From NCBI RefSeq assembly GCF_000152845.1, contig NZ_CH902584.1, positions 168,634-232,633 of the forward strand: a stretch of 64,000 nt of DNA, read 5' to 3'. Of this stretch, positions 1-8,175 are shown piece by piece. Within the stretch, counting starts at the first letter, position 1; each line of letters begins with the position of its first letter. Under the pieces are notes generated by a model. That model ran no database searches. It had not been told where the DNA came from and saw only the letters and a list, made by a program, of their open reading frames with translations. A program made the translations under genes and the position numbers. The stretch comes from Roseovarius sp. 217. GTDB taxonomy: Bacteria > Pseudomonadota > Alphaproteobacteria > Rhodobacterales > Rhodobacteraceae.

Positions 1-953
1 GGCACCGATTGCAACGTGGCCCCGAGCGACGCCGCCAGCGACAGATTTCCAGCCAGTTGTGTTTTCTCGGCGTCACCGAACCGCTCCGCCGACGGTGTCT
101 CGACATAGAGCGCGATGAGCGGTGCCTTGAGTGCATCAGCGAGACGCTTTGCGGCGCGGATCACCTGCTCGCCCCCTGCCTCCTGAGAGATCGCGACAAG
201 GATGCGCTGTCCGCCGGCATAGCCGATATCCTTGCCGGTGACGCTCTTGTGTTCCTGAATGCGCGCTTCGACATATTGCGCGGCATGGCGCAGCGCGAGT
301 TCGCGCAACGCGAGCAGGTTGCCCTTGGAAAAGAAGTGATCGAGCGCGTGGCGCGCCTGGTCGGGCACATAGACCTTGCCATCGCCCAGACGCGATATGA
401 GATCCTCTGGCGGCAGGTCGATCAGCTCGATTTCAGCCTCCTCGAACACCTTGTCCGGCACGGTTTCGCGGACCCGGACATGGGTAAAGCTGCCAACCAC
501 GTCATTGAGGCTTTCGACATGCTGGATGTTCACCGTGGTCATCACGTCGATGCCCGCAGCGCGCAACTCTTCGATATCCTGCCACCGCTTGGGGTGTCGG
601 CTTCCCGGCGCATTGGTGTGGGCCAGTTCGTCAACGAGAACAATCTTGGGTCGCCGCTCCAGCACCGCATCGAGGTCCATCTCTGTCAGGGTCTGGCCCT
701 TGTAGTCGATCTTTCTGCGGGGAATGACCGGCAACGGGGCAACCAGCGCCTCGGTCTCGTCGCGGCCATGGGTCTCGACCAGGCCGATGACGACATCGGC
801 ACCAGCCTCGATTTTTTCCGCCCCTTCAAGGAGCATTTCGTAGGTTTTCCCGACGCCGGGGGCGGCGCCAAGAAAGATCTTGAGCGTGCCACGCCCCTCG
901 CGTTGTGCTTCGCGCAGCAGGGCATCGGGCGAGGGGCGAGCGTCATCTGTCAT
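1..953 (-). CDS. kdpD: Osmosensitive K+ channel sensor kinase KdpD, N-terminal part (runs off left edge)
   Basis: KdpD is the membrane sensor kinase that, with KdpE, switches on the Kdp potassium ATPase. Only the first 317 codons are in the window. The frame starts with an ATG at 951-953, 9 bases after the kdpC stop, and stays open to the edge. The product shows the cytoplasmic KdpD sensor domain with a Walker A motif GAAPGVGKT at residues 29-37, the family signature DELAHTNAPGSRH, and then the beginning of the USP-like domain. The transmembrane and histidine kinase parts lie outside. It is the last visible gene of the kdp operon and is probably co-transcribed with it. Any kdpE would be further left and cannot be seen. 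Confidence 0.93.
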   Translation of the reverse strand, partial: MTDDARPSPDALLREAQREGRGTLKIFLGAAPGVGKTYEMLLEGAEKIEAGADVVIGLVETHGRDETEALVAPLPVIPRRKIDYKGQTLTEMDLDAVLERRPKIVLVDELAHTNAPGSRHPKRWQDIEELRAAGIDVMTTVNIQHVESLNDVVGSFTHVRVRETVPDKVFEEAEIELIDLPPEDLISRLGDGKVYVPDQARHALDHFFSKGNLLALRELALRHAAQYVEARIQEHKSVTGKDIGYAGGQRILVAISQEAGGEQVIRAAKRLADALKAPLIALYVETPSAERFGDAEKTQLAGNLSLAASLGATLQSV

Positions 954-962
954 GGGGCCGTT

Positions 963-1535
963 TTACTCCGTGTCGGACGAACGTGCCAGTTCAGCATCGA
1001 GCGCGATGTTCAGCTCCAGCACATTGACGATGCGGTCTGGCGTGAATGCCCCACCTGGCCGTTCTGCCAGCCGGTCGATGATCGCCCGGACAGCAGCCGG
1101 TGCCACATCACGCGCCGCCGCGACGCGGGGCGCCTGAAAAAGCGCGCCCGCACGCGAAATATGCGGATCAAGCCCCGCACCCGAGGCCGTCACCAGATCG
1201 GCTGGGATCGGGGTGGTATTTCCGCCATAGGCCGCGATCAGCGCCCTCGCACGCTCTGCCAAGAGCGGATTGGCAGGCGACAGGTTCGATCCGCCCGCGC
1301 CGGCCGCGTCATACGCCACCGCAGAGGGTCGCGGCCAGACATAGCCCGGCGCGGTGAAGCCCTGCGCGATCAGGCGGCTGCCCCGCGCGGTGCCGTCGTC
1401 GCCCAGGATAAGCGAGCCGTTGGCGGTGGCCGGTGTGACGACTTGCGCAAAGCCGAGGATCACGGCGGTATAGCCTGCGACGCAGATCGCCATGGTCGCT
1501 GCTGTGACACGAAGGCCTGAAATGATGTCGTTCAT
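963..1535 (-). CDS. kdpC: Potassium-transporting ATPase subunit C
   Basis: KdpC is the single-span, periplasmically exposed accessory subunit of the KdpFABC potassium pump and is thought to help potassium or ATP binding. The 190-residue product has the family's usual length. It has one N-terminal transmembrane helix (about residues 8-32) followed by the typical block running from GSRLIAQGFTAPGYVWPRPS through AGAGGSNLSPANP. Near the C-terminus is a DRIVNVLELNIALD segment, as in other KdpC proteins. It sits between kdpA (23 bases upstream) and kdpD (9 bases downstream) and is clearly in one operon with them. Confidence 0.95.
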   Translation of the reverse strand: MNDIISGLRVTAATMAICVAGYTAVILGFAQVVTPATANGSLILGDDGTARGSRLIAQGFTAPGYVWPRPSAVAYDAAGAGGSNLSPANPLLAERARALIAAYGGNTTPIPADLVTASGAGLDPHISRAGALFQAPRVAAARDVAPAAVRAIIDRLAERPGGAFTPDRIVNVLELNIALDAELARSSDTE

Positions 1536-1558
1536 TGGTCTGTCTCCTTTGACGCGGC

Positions 1559-3220
1559 TCAGGGCCGCGCGAAATGTTCGGCAATCGGCCCAAGCGCCGC
1601 CGCCGGAAGAAAGGTGAGTGCGCCAAAGATCACAATGGTGATCCCCAGCATGATGCCGAAGGTCGCATCCTCGACCCCGAGCGTGCCCACACTTTCCGCC
1701 GCGCGGCGCTTGGTCATCAGGCTGCCAACAATGGCGAGCGTCAGGATGATGGGCAGGAACCGCCCGAGCAGCATCACGACGCCCGTGGCGATGTTCCAGG
1801 CCCAGGTGCCATCCCCCAACCCCTCAAAGCCAGAGCCGTTATTGGCCGCCGCCGAGGTGAACTCGTAGAGGATCTCCGAGAAACCGTGCGCGCCCGTCTC
1901 CTGCACCGTGGATTGGCCCAGCGACGTTGCGGCAAAGAGCGCCGTGCCGCCGAGGATCAGGACGGCGTGCGCGAAGAGTGCCAGAACGGCGAGCCGCACC
2001 TCCTTGGCCTCAATCCTGTGACCGAGATATTCCGGCGTGCGCCCCACCATCATCCCCGCGACAAAGACCGCGACGACGATGTAGAGGAACATGTTGATCA
2101 TGCCCACGCCGACGCCGCCAAAGGTCGCGTTGAGCCACATGCCCGCCATCGGCATCAGCCCGGTCAGCGGATTGAGGCTGTCATGCATCGCACCGACTGA
2201 CCCGTTCGAGGTGGACGTGGTCAGCACCGCCCAGAGCGGCCCGCCCGTGGCCCCAAAGCGTAGTTCCTTGCCTTCAAGGTTGCCGACATCCGCGGCGACG
2301 GGCAAGTCGGCAAAGGCCGGGGTTGGCGCAGTCTCAAAGCTGACCGAGCCAGTGATCTTGACCAGGATGAACAGCGTCATCACCGCAAAGATGACAGCCG
2401 CGTGTTTCCTCCGGCCCAGAATCCCGCCGAACATCCAGACACAGGCCATCGGGATCAGCATGATGGCGATCATCGCCAGCCCGTTGGTCCAGAAACTCGG
2501 GTTTTCCAGCGGATGCGTGGCGTTGGGCCCAAAGAAGCCGCCGCCATTGGTGCCCAGTTGCTTGATCGTCAAAAACGCCGCGACCGGGCCACGCGCGATG
2601 GTCTGTGTCACCCCTTCGAGCGTGGTGATCACCGCCGAGCCCTGCAAAGTCATCGGCACGCCCATCAGCACCATCAGCACCGCCACGACCAGCGCCACGG
2701 GCAGCAGCACAAGAAAGCTCGCGCGCTGCACGTCGACCAGAAAGTTGCCAAGCGTCGCGCGGCCCGCAATGCCACGGGCCAACGCGGCCAGCGCCGCGAT
2801 GCCGGTCGCCGCCGATACGAATTGCAGCCACATCAGTCCGGCAAGCTGGCTCAGATAGCTCATCGAGACCTCGCCCGAATAATGCTGCAGGTTGGTGTTG
2901 GTGGTAAAGGAAGCCGCCGTGTTGAACACCAGCGTCGGATCGAGACTGCCCTTGCCATCGGGGTTCAGCGGCAGCCAGTGTTGCAGCGCGAGGATCGCGA
3001 AGGTCACCGTAAACATGATCGCATTGAAGATCAGCATCGCCACGAGATAGCGTTTCCAGCCCTGCTCCTCGCAGGTCCCGCCGATCCGGGCAAAGAGAGT
3101 GGTCCAGCGCGTGGCCCCGCCAGAGGCGGGATCCATTGCCAGTTTCATCCAGGCACCCAGCGGCAACGACAGCAGCGCCGTGCCACCAATGACAAGCCCT
3201 ATGACACGCACATGGTCCAT
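1559..3220 (-). CDS. kdpA: Potassium-transporting ATPase subunit A (ion channel-like subunit)
   Basis: KdpA is the potassium-selective, channel-like subunit of the Kdp pump in the inner membrane. The protein has 553 residues, close to the usual length, and about ten hydrophobic segments. The selectivity-filter loops are recognisable: the TTNTNLQHYSGE region, the TNGGGFFGPNATHPLENP region and the AANNGSGFEG region. The ATG lies 4 bases after the stop of a 26-residue membrane peptide, so translation is probably coupled. It is unusual that kdpA follows kdpB here; in the classic operon the order is F-A-B-C. Confidence 0.97.
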   Translation of the reverse strand: MDHVRVIGLVIGGTALLSLPLGAWMKLAMDPASGGATRWTTLFARIGGTCEEQGWKRYLVAMLIFNAIMFTVTFAILALQHWLPLNPDGKGSLDPTLVFNTAASFTTNTNLQHYSGEVSMSYLSQLAGLMWLQFVSAATGIAALAALARGIAGRATLGNFLVDVQRASFLVLLPVALVVAVLMVLMGVPMTLQGSAVITTLEGVTQTIARGPVAAFLTIKQLGTNGGGFFGPNATHPLENPSFWTNGLAMIAIMLIPMACVWMFGGILGRRKHAAVIFAVMTLFILVKITGSVSFETAPTPAFADLPVAADVGNLEGKELRFGATGGPLWAVLTTSTSNGSVGAMHDSLNPLTGLMPMAGMWLNATFGGVGVGMINMFLYIVVAVFVAGMMVGRTPEYLGHRIEAKEVRLAVLALFAHAVLILGGTALFAATSLGQSTVQETGAHGFSEILYEFTSAAANNGSGFEGLGDGTWAWNIATGVVMLLGRFLPIILTLAIVGSLMTKRRAAESVGTLGVEDATFGIMLGITIVIFGALTFLPAAALGPIAEHFARP

Positions 3221-3224
3221 GGGG

Positions 3225-3305
3225 TCACTCCTTGAAAAGCCGGGTCACGATGCCGATCAGGGCGGCAAAAATCAGAATCCCGATTGCATAGGTGAGAAAG
3301 ATCAT
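3225..3305 (-). CDS. 26-residue single-span membrane peptide between kdpB and kdpA
   Basis: A very short frame encodes a 26-residue peptide starting MIFLTYAIGILIFAALIG and ending RLFKE. It is one hydrophobic helix with a positively charged C-terminal end. It starts 12 bases after the kdpB stop and ends 4 bases before the kdpA start, and a purine-rich ribosome site (ACGGAGGACGCAG) lies just upstream. Its size and place suggest a KdpF-like stabilising peptide, but a better KdpF match lies in front of kdpB. It may be a second accessory peptide of the pump. Real translation is likely from its position and ribosome site but not proven. Confidence 0.65.
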   Translation of the reverse strand: MIFLTYAIGILIFAALIGIVTRLFKE

Positions 3306-3317
3306 CTGCGTCCTCCG

Positions 3318-5330
3318 TCACGAGAGGCCGAGGCCGGACACGACCATATCGATCAGCTTGATCCCGACAAAGGGCGCGATCAGGCCGCCAAGCCCGTAGA
3401 GGCCAAGATTGCGGATAAGTTGCCGGGCCGCGCTCTGCGGTCGATAGGTCACGCCGCGCAGCGCCAGCGGCACCAACAACGGGATGATGACGGCGTTGAA
3501 GATGATCGCCGACAGGATCGCGCTTTGCGGGCTGGCAAGCCCCATGACGTTGAGCGCATCCAGACCCGGATAAAGCACCACGAAAATCGCCGGAAGGATG
3601 GCGAAATACTTGGCCACGTCATTCGAGATCGAAAAGGTGGTCAGCGCGCCGCGCGTCATCAAAAGCTGCTTGCCGATGCCCACCACCTCGATCAGCTTTG
3701 TCGGGTTGTTGTCGAGATCGACCATGTTGCCGGCCTCGCGCGCGGCCTGCGTGCCGGTGTTCATCGCAACACCCACATCGGCCTGCGCAAGCGCCGGCGC
3801 GTCGTTGGTGCCGTCCCCGCACATGGCGACCAGCTTGCCCTCGGCCTGTTCCTTGCGGATCAGCTCCAGCTTGTCCTCGGGCGTTGCCTCGGCCAGAAAG
3901 TCATCAACCCCGGACTCGGCCGCGATGGCCGCCGCCGTCAGCGGATTGTCCCCGGTGATCATCACCGTGCGGATGCCCATGCGGCGCAATTCGGCAAAGC
4001 GCTCCTTGATGCCTGCCTTGACGATATCCGACAGGTTGATCGCCCCCAGCAGGCGGTTGCCATCGGCCACGGCCAGCGGCGTGCCGCCCGCCCGTGCGAT
4101 CCGTTCGGTTAGGCTGCGCATCTGCGTGACAGCGCTTTGGTCAAAGTCATGTAGGTTCAGGATCGCGTCCACCGCGCCTTTGCGGATCTTGCGCTCGCCA
4201 ATATCGATCCCGCTGACCCGTGTCTGTGCCGAGAAGCTCACCCTTTCGGCAGCGTTGGGGGCCGCCTCACCCTTGCCCGCCAGTTCGATGATCGACCGGC
4301 CCTCGGGGGTTTCATCCCCCAGCGACGACAGCCGCGCCGCCTCGATCAGGTCGCCCTCCTGCACGCCCGACAGTGGCAAAAACTCGGTCGCCTGCCGATC
4401 ACCCAGCGTGATCGTCCCGGTCTTGTCGAGCAGCAGCGTGTCAATGTCGCCCGCCGCCTCGACCGCGCGGCCAGACTTGGCCAAGACGTTAAAGCGGATC
4501 AGCCGGTCCATGCCCGCGATACCGATCGCCGACAGCAACGCAGAGATTGTCGTGGGGATCAGCGCCACGAAAAGCGCCACAAGGACCGGCACCGGGATGG
4601 CGCCCCCCGCATAGGCGGCAAAGGCAGGCAGCGTGCCGACCGCAATGAGAAAGATCAGCGTAAGCCCCGTGAGCAGCACCGTCAGCGCGACCTCGTTCGG
4701 TGTCTTGGCGCGGCTCGCGCCTTCGACAAGGCTGATCATCCGGTCGAGGAATCCCTCGCCCGGCTCTGCCGTCACCTTGACCTTGATCCAGTCCGAGATC
4801 ACGCGCGTGCCCGCCGTGACCGCAGACCGGTCGCCACCCGCCTCGCGGATCACCGGCGCGGATTCCCCGGTGATCGCCGCCTCGTTGACCCACGCGACGC
4901 CCTCGATGACCTCGCCGTCCGCCGGGATCTGATCGCCGGTCTCAACCAGCACGATGTCACCGGCGCGCAGATCGCTGGCTGATACGCGCTTTTGGATGTC
5001 GCCCTTGAGGCGCTTGCCTTTCAGTTCCGCCTTGGTCGACCGCAATGAGGCCGCCTGCGCCTTGCCGCGCCCTTCTGCCAGCGCCTCGGCGAAGGTGCCG
5101 AAGAGCACCGTCAGCCAGAGCCAGAAGACGATCTGTGCCTCGAAACCCGCATCGCCACCAAAGGCCAGCGTGCGGATCAGCAGTATCGTCGCCAACAGGG
5201 CGACAACGGCTGTGGTGAACATCACCGGGTTGCGGATCAACTGGCGCGGATCGAGCTTGACGACGCTCTCGCGCATCGCCGGACCGACAAGGCCGGATGA
5301 AAAGATCGACGTGTTGTGGTGAAGGGCCAT
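3318..5330 (-). CDS. kdpB: Potassium-transporting ATPase subunit B (P-type ATPase)
   Basis: KdpB is the ATP-hydrolysing P-type ATPase subunit that powers potassium uptake. The 670-residue product carries the phosphorylation motif DKTGT at residues 302-306, the actuator-domain TGES motif at 154-157 and the nucleotide-binding and hinge motifs [18 protein letters not shown] and [14 protein letters not shown]. Transmembrane segments flank these domains. In E. coli, phosphorylation of the serine in TGES inhibits the pump, and that serine is present here. The start ATG lies 9 bases after the KdpF-like peptide stop. The gene precedes kdpA instead of following it. Confidence 0.97.
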   Translation of the reverse strand: MALHHNTSIFSSGLVGPAMRESVVKLDPRQLIRNPVMFTTAVVALLATILLIRTLAFGGDAGFEAQIVFWLWLTVLFGTFAEALAEGRGKAQAASLRSTKAELKGKRLKGDIQKRVSASDLRAGDIVLVETGDQIPADGEVIEGVAWVNEAAITGESAPVIREAGGDRSAVTAGTRVISDWIKVKVTAEPGEGFLDRMISLVEGASRAKTPNEVALTVLLTGLTLIFLIAVGTLPAFAAYAGGAIPVPVLVALFVALIPTTISALLSAIGIAGMDRLIRFNVLAKSGRAVEAAGDIDTLLLDKTGTITLGDRQATEFLPLSGVQEGDLIEAARLSSLGDETPEGRSIIELAGKGEAAPNAAERVSFSAQTRVSGIDIGERKIRKGAVDAILNLHDFDQSAVTQMRSLTERIARAGGTPLAVADGNRLLGAINLSDIVKAGIKERFAELRRMGIRTVMITGDNPLTAAAIAAESGVDDFLAEATPEDKLELIRKEQAEGKLVAMCGDGTNDAPALAQADVGVAMNTGTQAAREAGNMVDLDNNPTKLIEVVGIGKQLLMTRGALTTFSISNDVAKYFAILPAIFVVLYPGLDALNVMGLASPQSAILSAIIFNAVIIPLLVPLALRGVTYRPQSAARQLIRNLGLYGLGGLIAPFVGIKLIDMVVSGLGLS

Positions 5331-5339
5331 GCTGCGCCC

Positions 5340-5429
5340 TCAGAACCGTTCGGGCCGCAAGAGCACAGCCAGCAGATAAACGAGAAGCGCTGCGGCAATG
5401 ATGCCACCGAGCACGAGATCGAAGCCCAT
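5340..5429 (-). CDS. kdpF: KdpF-like potassium-transporting ATPase peptide
   Basis: This 29-codon frame encodes a single hydrophobic helix starting MGFDLVLGGIIAAALLVYLL and ending LLRPERF. The C-terminal R-P-E-x-F ending and the size are typical of KdpF, the small lipid-like subunit that stabilises the KdpFABC complex. It is the first gene of the operon on the minus strand and ends 9 bases before kdpB. A purine-rich ribosome site (GGAGGATTGAG) precedes the ATG. It is too short for ordinary gene callers. The assignment to KdpF rests on the pattern of the C-terminus and on operon position. Confidence 0.8.
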   Translation of the reverse strand: MGFDLVLGGIIAAALLVYLLAVLLRPERF

Positions 5430-5734
5430 GTCTCAATCCTCCAGATACCATTTCGTTTCTGATATCTGCGCCGGATGGGCATAAAGCCGCCATGTGAAGT
5501 TCACGCAGAACTCATAAAGTGAGCATAAAAATCACTTGTAATCAGAGGTTTGAAAATGCGCCCGCGCGCCCATTTGCGTGAGAAACAGCGCCCCAAAGGC
5601 CGCTCGGTCGAGGGCTCCGAGGATGTGTCGGACATCATGTGGCGCGGTGCGGTCGATGTTTGGCAACGCACCTGATACTTAGGTTTATGGCTAAGTTTTA
5701 TTGACGGCCCTCACCCATGATGTTACTTAGGAAC
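5430..5734. other. Divergent intergenic region between kdp operon and arsR gene, with a doubtful 39-codon frame
   Basis: This gap should hold the kdp promoter (minus strand) and the arsR promoter (plus strand). The part next to kdpF is AT-rich (around 5515-5545). At 5556-5675 on the plus strand a frame of 39 codons begins MRPRAHLREKQRPKGRSVEG after a weak AGAGG ribosome site; it has no recognisable family and may be chance. The right end contains the two palindromes listed separately. A TTGACG at 5701-5706 and a TACTTA at 5724-5729, 17 bases apart, could form the arsR promoter; that is inference. Confidence 0.5.
5677..5696. promoter_or_regulatory. Upstream operator-like palindrome ACTTAG-N8-CTAAGT
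   Basis: A perfect 6+6 inverted repeat with an 8-base spacer lies 48 bases upstream of an identical arrangement that covers the ArsR-type start codon. ArsR-family dimers bind palindromes of about this size, so this is probably an operator for the adjacent repressor. Binding is inferred from position and repetition. Confidence 0.7.
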
Positions 5735-5744
5735 ATGTCTAAGT
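5725..5744. promoter_or_regulatory. Operator-like palindrome ACTTAG-N8-CTAAGT overlapping the arsR start codon
   Basis: This is the second copy of the same 6+6 palindrome. The likely ATG of the repressor (5735-5737) lies inside its 8-base spacer, and the possible -10 element overlaps its left arm. Repressor bound here would block transcription start, which fits negative autoregulation. The two copies are spaced centre to centre by 48 bases. Confidence 0.72.
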
Positions 5745-6076
5745 ATGAACCCAGCCTTGATCTCTGCTTTTCGGCGCTTGGCGATCCAACGCGACGCATG
5801 ATCCTTCAGCGTCTAGCACGGGGCGAGGCCTCCGTCAGCGCGTTGGCTGCAGGGCATGATATGGCGCTGCCGTCTGTCATGGAACACCTGAAAAAACTCG
5901 AAGCGGCCAATCTTATCACCTCAAGGAAAAAAGGGCGGACACGGATCTGTGCGCTGTCCCCGGAGGCATTCACACCAGCCCAAAATTGGCTGAGCGCACA
6001 GAGTGCGATCTGGGAAGGGCGTCTCGACCGCTTTGACGATTACATCACGACTCTCATGCAGGAGAAAGAGACATGA
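5735..6076 (+). CDS. ArsR-family winged-helix transcriptional repressor
   Basis: The product is a small dimeric winged-helix DNA-binding protein of about 113 residues. The recognisable core runs from FSALGDPTRRMILQRLARGE through SVSALAAGHDMALPSVMEHL (recognition helix) and ends in the wing and C-terminal helix around RTRICALSPEAF. No metal-binding cysteine pair is visible in the helix that carries it in arsenic sensors, so it is more like the SdpR-type branch paired with SRPBCC proteins. An upstream in-frame ATG at 5717 exists, but the ATG at 5735 follows a TTAGGAAC ribosome-like site and fits the family start. The stop overlaps the next gene by 4 bases (ATGA), showing an operon. Confidence 0.9.
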   Translation: MSKYEPSLDLCFSALGDPTRRMILQRLARGEASVSALAAGHDMALPSVMEHLKKLEAANLITSRKKGRTRICALSPEAFTPAQNWLSAQSAIWEGRLDRFDDYITTLMQEKET

Positions 6077-6540
6077 CCCTCGATCCCAAGACCGACCTGA
6101 CATTCACGCGCACGATCAACGCACCACGGGCCCTGCTTTGGGAGTGCTGGACAACGCCGGAGCATATCAAGAATTTCTTTGTGCCAAGACCGCATGTTAT
6201 CGAGGCATGCGAGATCGACCTGAGGGTTGGAGGCAAATTCAACACGACAATGAATGTCGACGGCCACCGGATGGAGAACGTGGGCGTTTTTCTGGACGTG
6301 GTCGACGGCGAACGATTGGTGTTCACAGACACCTATAGTGAAGGATGGAAGCCCGCACCCGATCCCTTTATGACGGCGATCGTCGAGTTTGCCGATGATG
6401 GAAAGGGTGGAACCACATACACGGCCACGGCGCGCCATCGGTCATCCGAAGCGCGGCAGAGCCACGAGGATATGGGTTTCTATGAGGGCTGGGGAACAGT
6501 GGCAACACAGCTTGAGGCCTACGCGCAATCGCTCAAGTGA
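6073..6540 (+). CDS. SRPBCC-domain protein (AHSA1 / activator of Hsp90 ATPase-like)
   Basis: This 155-residue protein has the single START/SRPBCC ligand-binding fold of the AHSA1-like family, seen from TFTRTINAPRALLWECWTTP, the GGKFNTTMNVDGH turn, and the C-terminal long helix with GWGTVATQLEAYAQ. Members bind hydrophobic ligands or act as stress proteins; the exact ligand is unknown. The gene overlaps the arsR stop by 4 bases, an arrangement that recurs in many bacteria where the repressor and the SRPBCC protein form a two-gene unit. It is probably controlled by the two upstream palindromes. Confidence 0.88.
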   Translation: MTLDPKTDLTFTRTINAPRALLWECWTTPEHIKNFFVPRPHVIEACEIDLRVGGKFNTTMNVDGHRMENVGVFLDVVDGERLVFTDTYSEGWKPAPDPFMTAIVEFADDGKGGTTYTATARHRSSEARQSHEDMGFYEGWGTVATQLEAYAQSLK

Positions 6541-6865
6541 CGCTCGTTTGCTCTGCACGAGGGGGGTCAGGGTCCTGACCATTGACGCAGGCGTCAGGTC
6601 ACGCGCCGTCAGCGGTGCGTGGATTGCCGCATATCCAGCGGCCCGCATCGCGCTCCGCTCACGACCGGCCTCGCTTGGCACGCAGCCAACACCTCCACCG
6701 ACGCGTGACCGGCCCGTACAAAACCTCAAAAGCAAAAATAATTAATGTTTAGTATCAATTAATTGTGAGAAATTTCTGAAAAATCTGCGACTCACTCGAT
6801 TGCGGTTTACCGCACGTTAACCCTCTCACCGTTATCCATGATCTTGCAAGCAGGCGAGGTCACGG
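6541..6865. other. Intergenic region upstream of dprA
   Basis: No gene is supported in these 325 bases. The left part is GC-rich with no good frame. The right part (about 6730-6790) is strongly AT-rich and carries two ATTAAT blocks flanking a TTTAGTATC core, suitable for a promoter. A 12-base palindrome GCGGT-TT-ACCGC lies at 6802-6813 just before a GTTAACC, which may be an operator. The ribosome site for dprA (GGCGAGG) lies close to its ATG. Confidence 0.45.
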
Positions 6866-8017
6866 ATGCCCGAAGATACCCATCCTTCCACTCACCCCCC
6901 ACTCCCACCCACCACGGAAGATGATCGGGTGTCGTGGCTTCGCCTCTTGCGCTCTCGCCGGGTTGGTCCGGCCACCTTTCATCGCCTGATGGCCGCGCAT
7001 GGCAGCGCGCAAGCGGCGCTTGCGGCCCTGCCAGAGGTGGCGCGCGCGGCGGGTGTTGCGGATTACACACCCTGCCCCATCGGTGCGGCCGAGGCGGAAT
7101 TGCGCTCGGGGCGCGCCGCGGGGGCCCGCCTGATCTGCGCTTCAGATCCGGAATTTCCCAGCCGATTGCAAGAGATACAGGATGCGCCGCCGCTTCTGTG
7201 GATCATGGGCGATGCCGCGCTGCTCGCGCGTCCCATGATCGCCCTGGTGGGAGCGCGCAATGCCTCGTCACTTGGCACCCGCATGGCTAAATCCCTCGCG
7301 GCTGACCTCTCGGCCCGTGGCTATCTCATTGTCTCGGGCCTAGCGCGTGGCATCGACACCGCCGCCCATCTGGGCAGTCTCACCGGTGGCACTGTCGCGA
7401 TCATGGCGGGCGGGGTCGATGTGATCTATCCGGCGGAGAACTCGAAATTGGCCAGCGACATCCTCGCCAATGGCCTGCGCCTCTCGGAACAGCCCATCGG
7501 CCTCATCCCGCAGGCCCGGCATTTCCCCAGCCGCAACCGGCTGGTCAGCGGTTTGGCGCAGGCTGTGGTCGTGGTAGAGGCCGCCGCTAAATCCGGATCT
7601 CTGATCACCGCGCGCACCGCCCTCGATCAGGGGCGCGATGTGATGGCCGTGCCCGGCCACCCGATTGACGCCCGCGCCAGTGGCTGCAACATGCTCATCC
7701 GCGACGGGGCCATTCTGGTGCGCAACGCAGAGGATGTGATCGACGCCCTGCCTCAGATCCCCCTCCTCAAACCGGCTCCCGCCCCTCAGACCGAGATGCC
7801 CCTCGACGCCGCACCTGTCCCCCCGCGCAGCCTGCGCGAAACGGCGAGCCTGCACGCGCAGATCCTCAACCGTCTCGGACCCTCTCCCTTGGCCGAGGAT
7901 CAGCTGATCCGCGATCTCTCCACTCCCGCGCACAAAGTTGCCCCGGCGCTGCTTGACCTTGAACTTGACGGGCGTATCACCCGGCATCCGGGCGGTCTCT
8001 TGGCGCTCGCACGGTGA
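6866..8017 (+). CDS. dprA: DNA-processing protein DprA
   Basis: DprA loads RecA onto incoming single-stranded DNA in natural transformation and is widely kept even in bacteria not known to be competent. The 383-residue protein has an N-terminal SAM/HhH-like part (residues 20-65), the Rossmann-type DprA core with VGARNAS at 128-134 and SGLARGIDTAAH at 157-168, the conserved HFPSRNRLVSGL at 219-230, and a C-terminal winged-helix domain after about residue 320. A proline-rich N-terminus precedes the domain. topA follows 158 bases downstream on the same strand, an arrangement seen in many proteobacteria. Confidence 0.96.
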   Translation: MPEDTHPSTHPPLPPTTEDDRVSWLRLLRSRRVGPATFHRLMAAHGSAQAALAALPEVARAAGVADYTPCPIGAAEAELRSGRAAGARLICASDPEFPSRLQEIQDAPPLLWIMGDAALLARPMIALVGARNASSLGTRMAKSLAADLSARGYLIVSGLARGIDTAAHLGSLTGGTVAIMAGGVDVIYPAENSKLASDILANGLRLSEQPIGLIPQARHFPSRNRLVSGLAQAVVVVEAAAKSGSLITARTALDQGRDVMAVPGHPIDARASGCNMLIRDGAILVRNAEDVIDALPQIPLLKPAPAPQTEMPLDAAPVPPRSLRETASLHAQILNRLGPSPLAEDQLIRDLSTPAHKVAPALLDLELDGRITRHPGGLLALAR

Positions 8018-8175
8018 GAATCGTCGATAGGGTTCTGAGCGCCCGTGATCCGCAAAGCCCCGTTCGGGGTCATAAAGTCGCGGTTTTGCAACCCTTACGG
8101 CTAGATTGACAATTCCCCTTGCCAGCCCACATGGTGCCCCGCCATAAGCCTCGACCAGAGTCGGAAGGAGTGCCC

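Noticed and set aside
9..1520. A 503-codon plus-strand frame over kdpD and kdpC
   Set aside because: It is antisense to two clearly recognisable Kdp genes; the protein has no domain pattern and its amino-acid use is typical of a shadow frame in GC-rich DNA.
5556..5675. 39-codon frame between kdpF and arsR as a gene
   Set aside because: The ribosome site is weak, no family is recognisable and it ends just before the operator; kept only as a note in the intergenic entry.
8057..8068. CCCCG-TT-CGGGG hairpin between dprA and topA as a terminator
   Set aside because: The stem is only 5 base pairs and no T-run follows.
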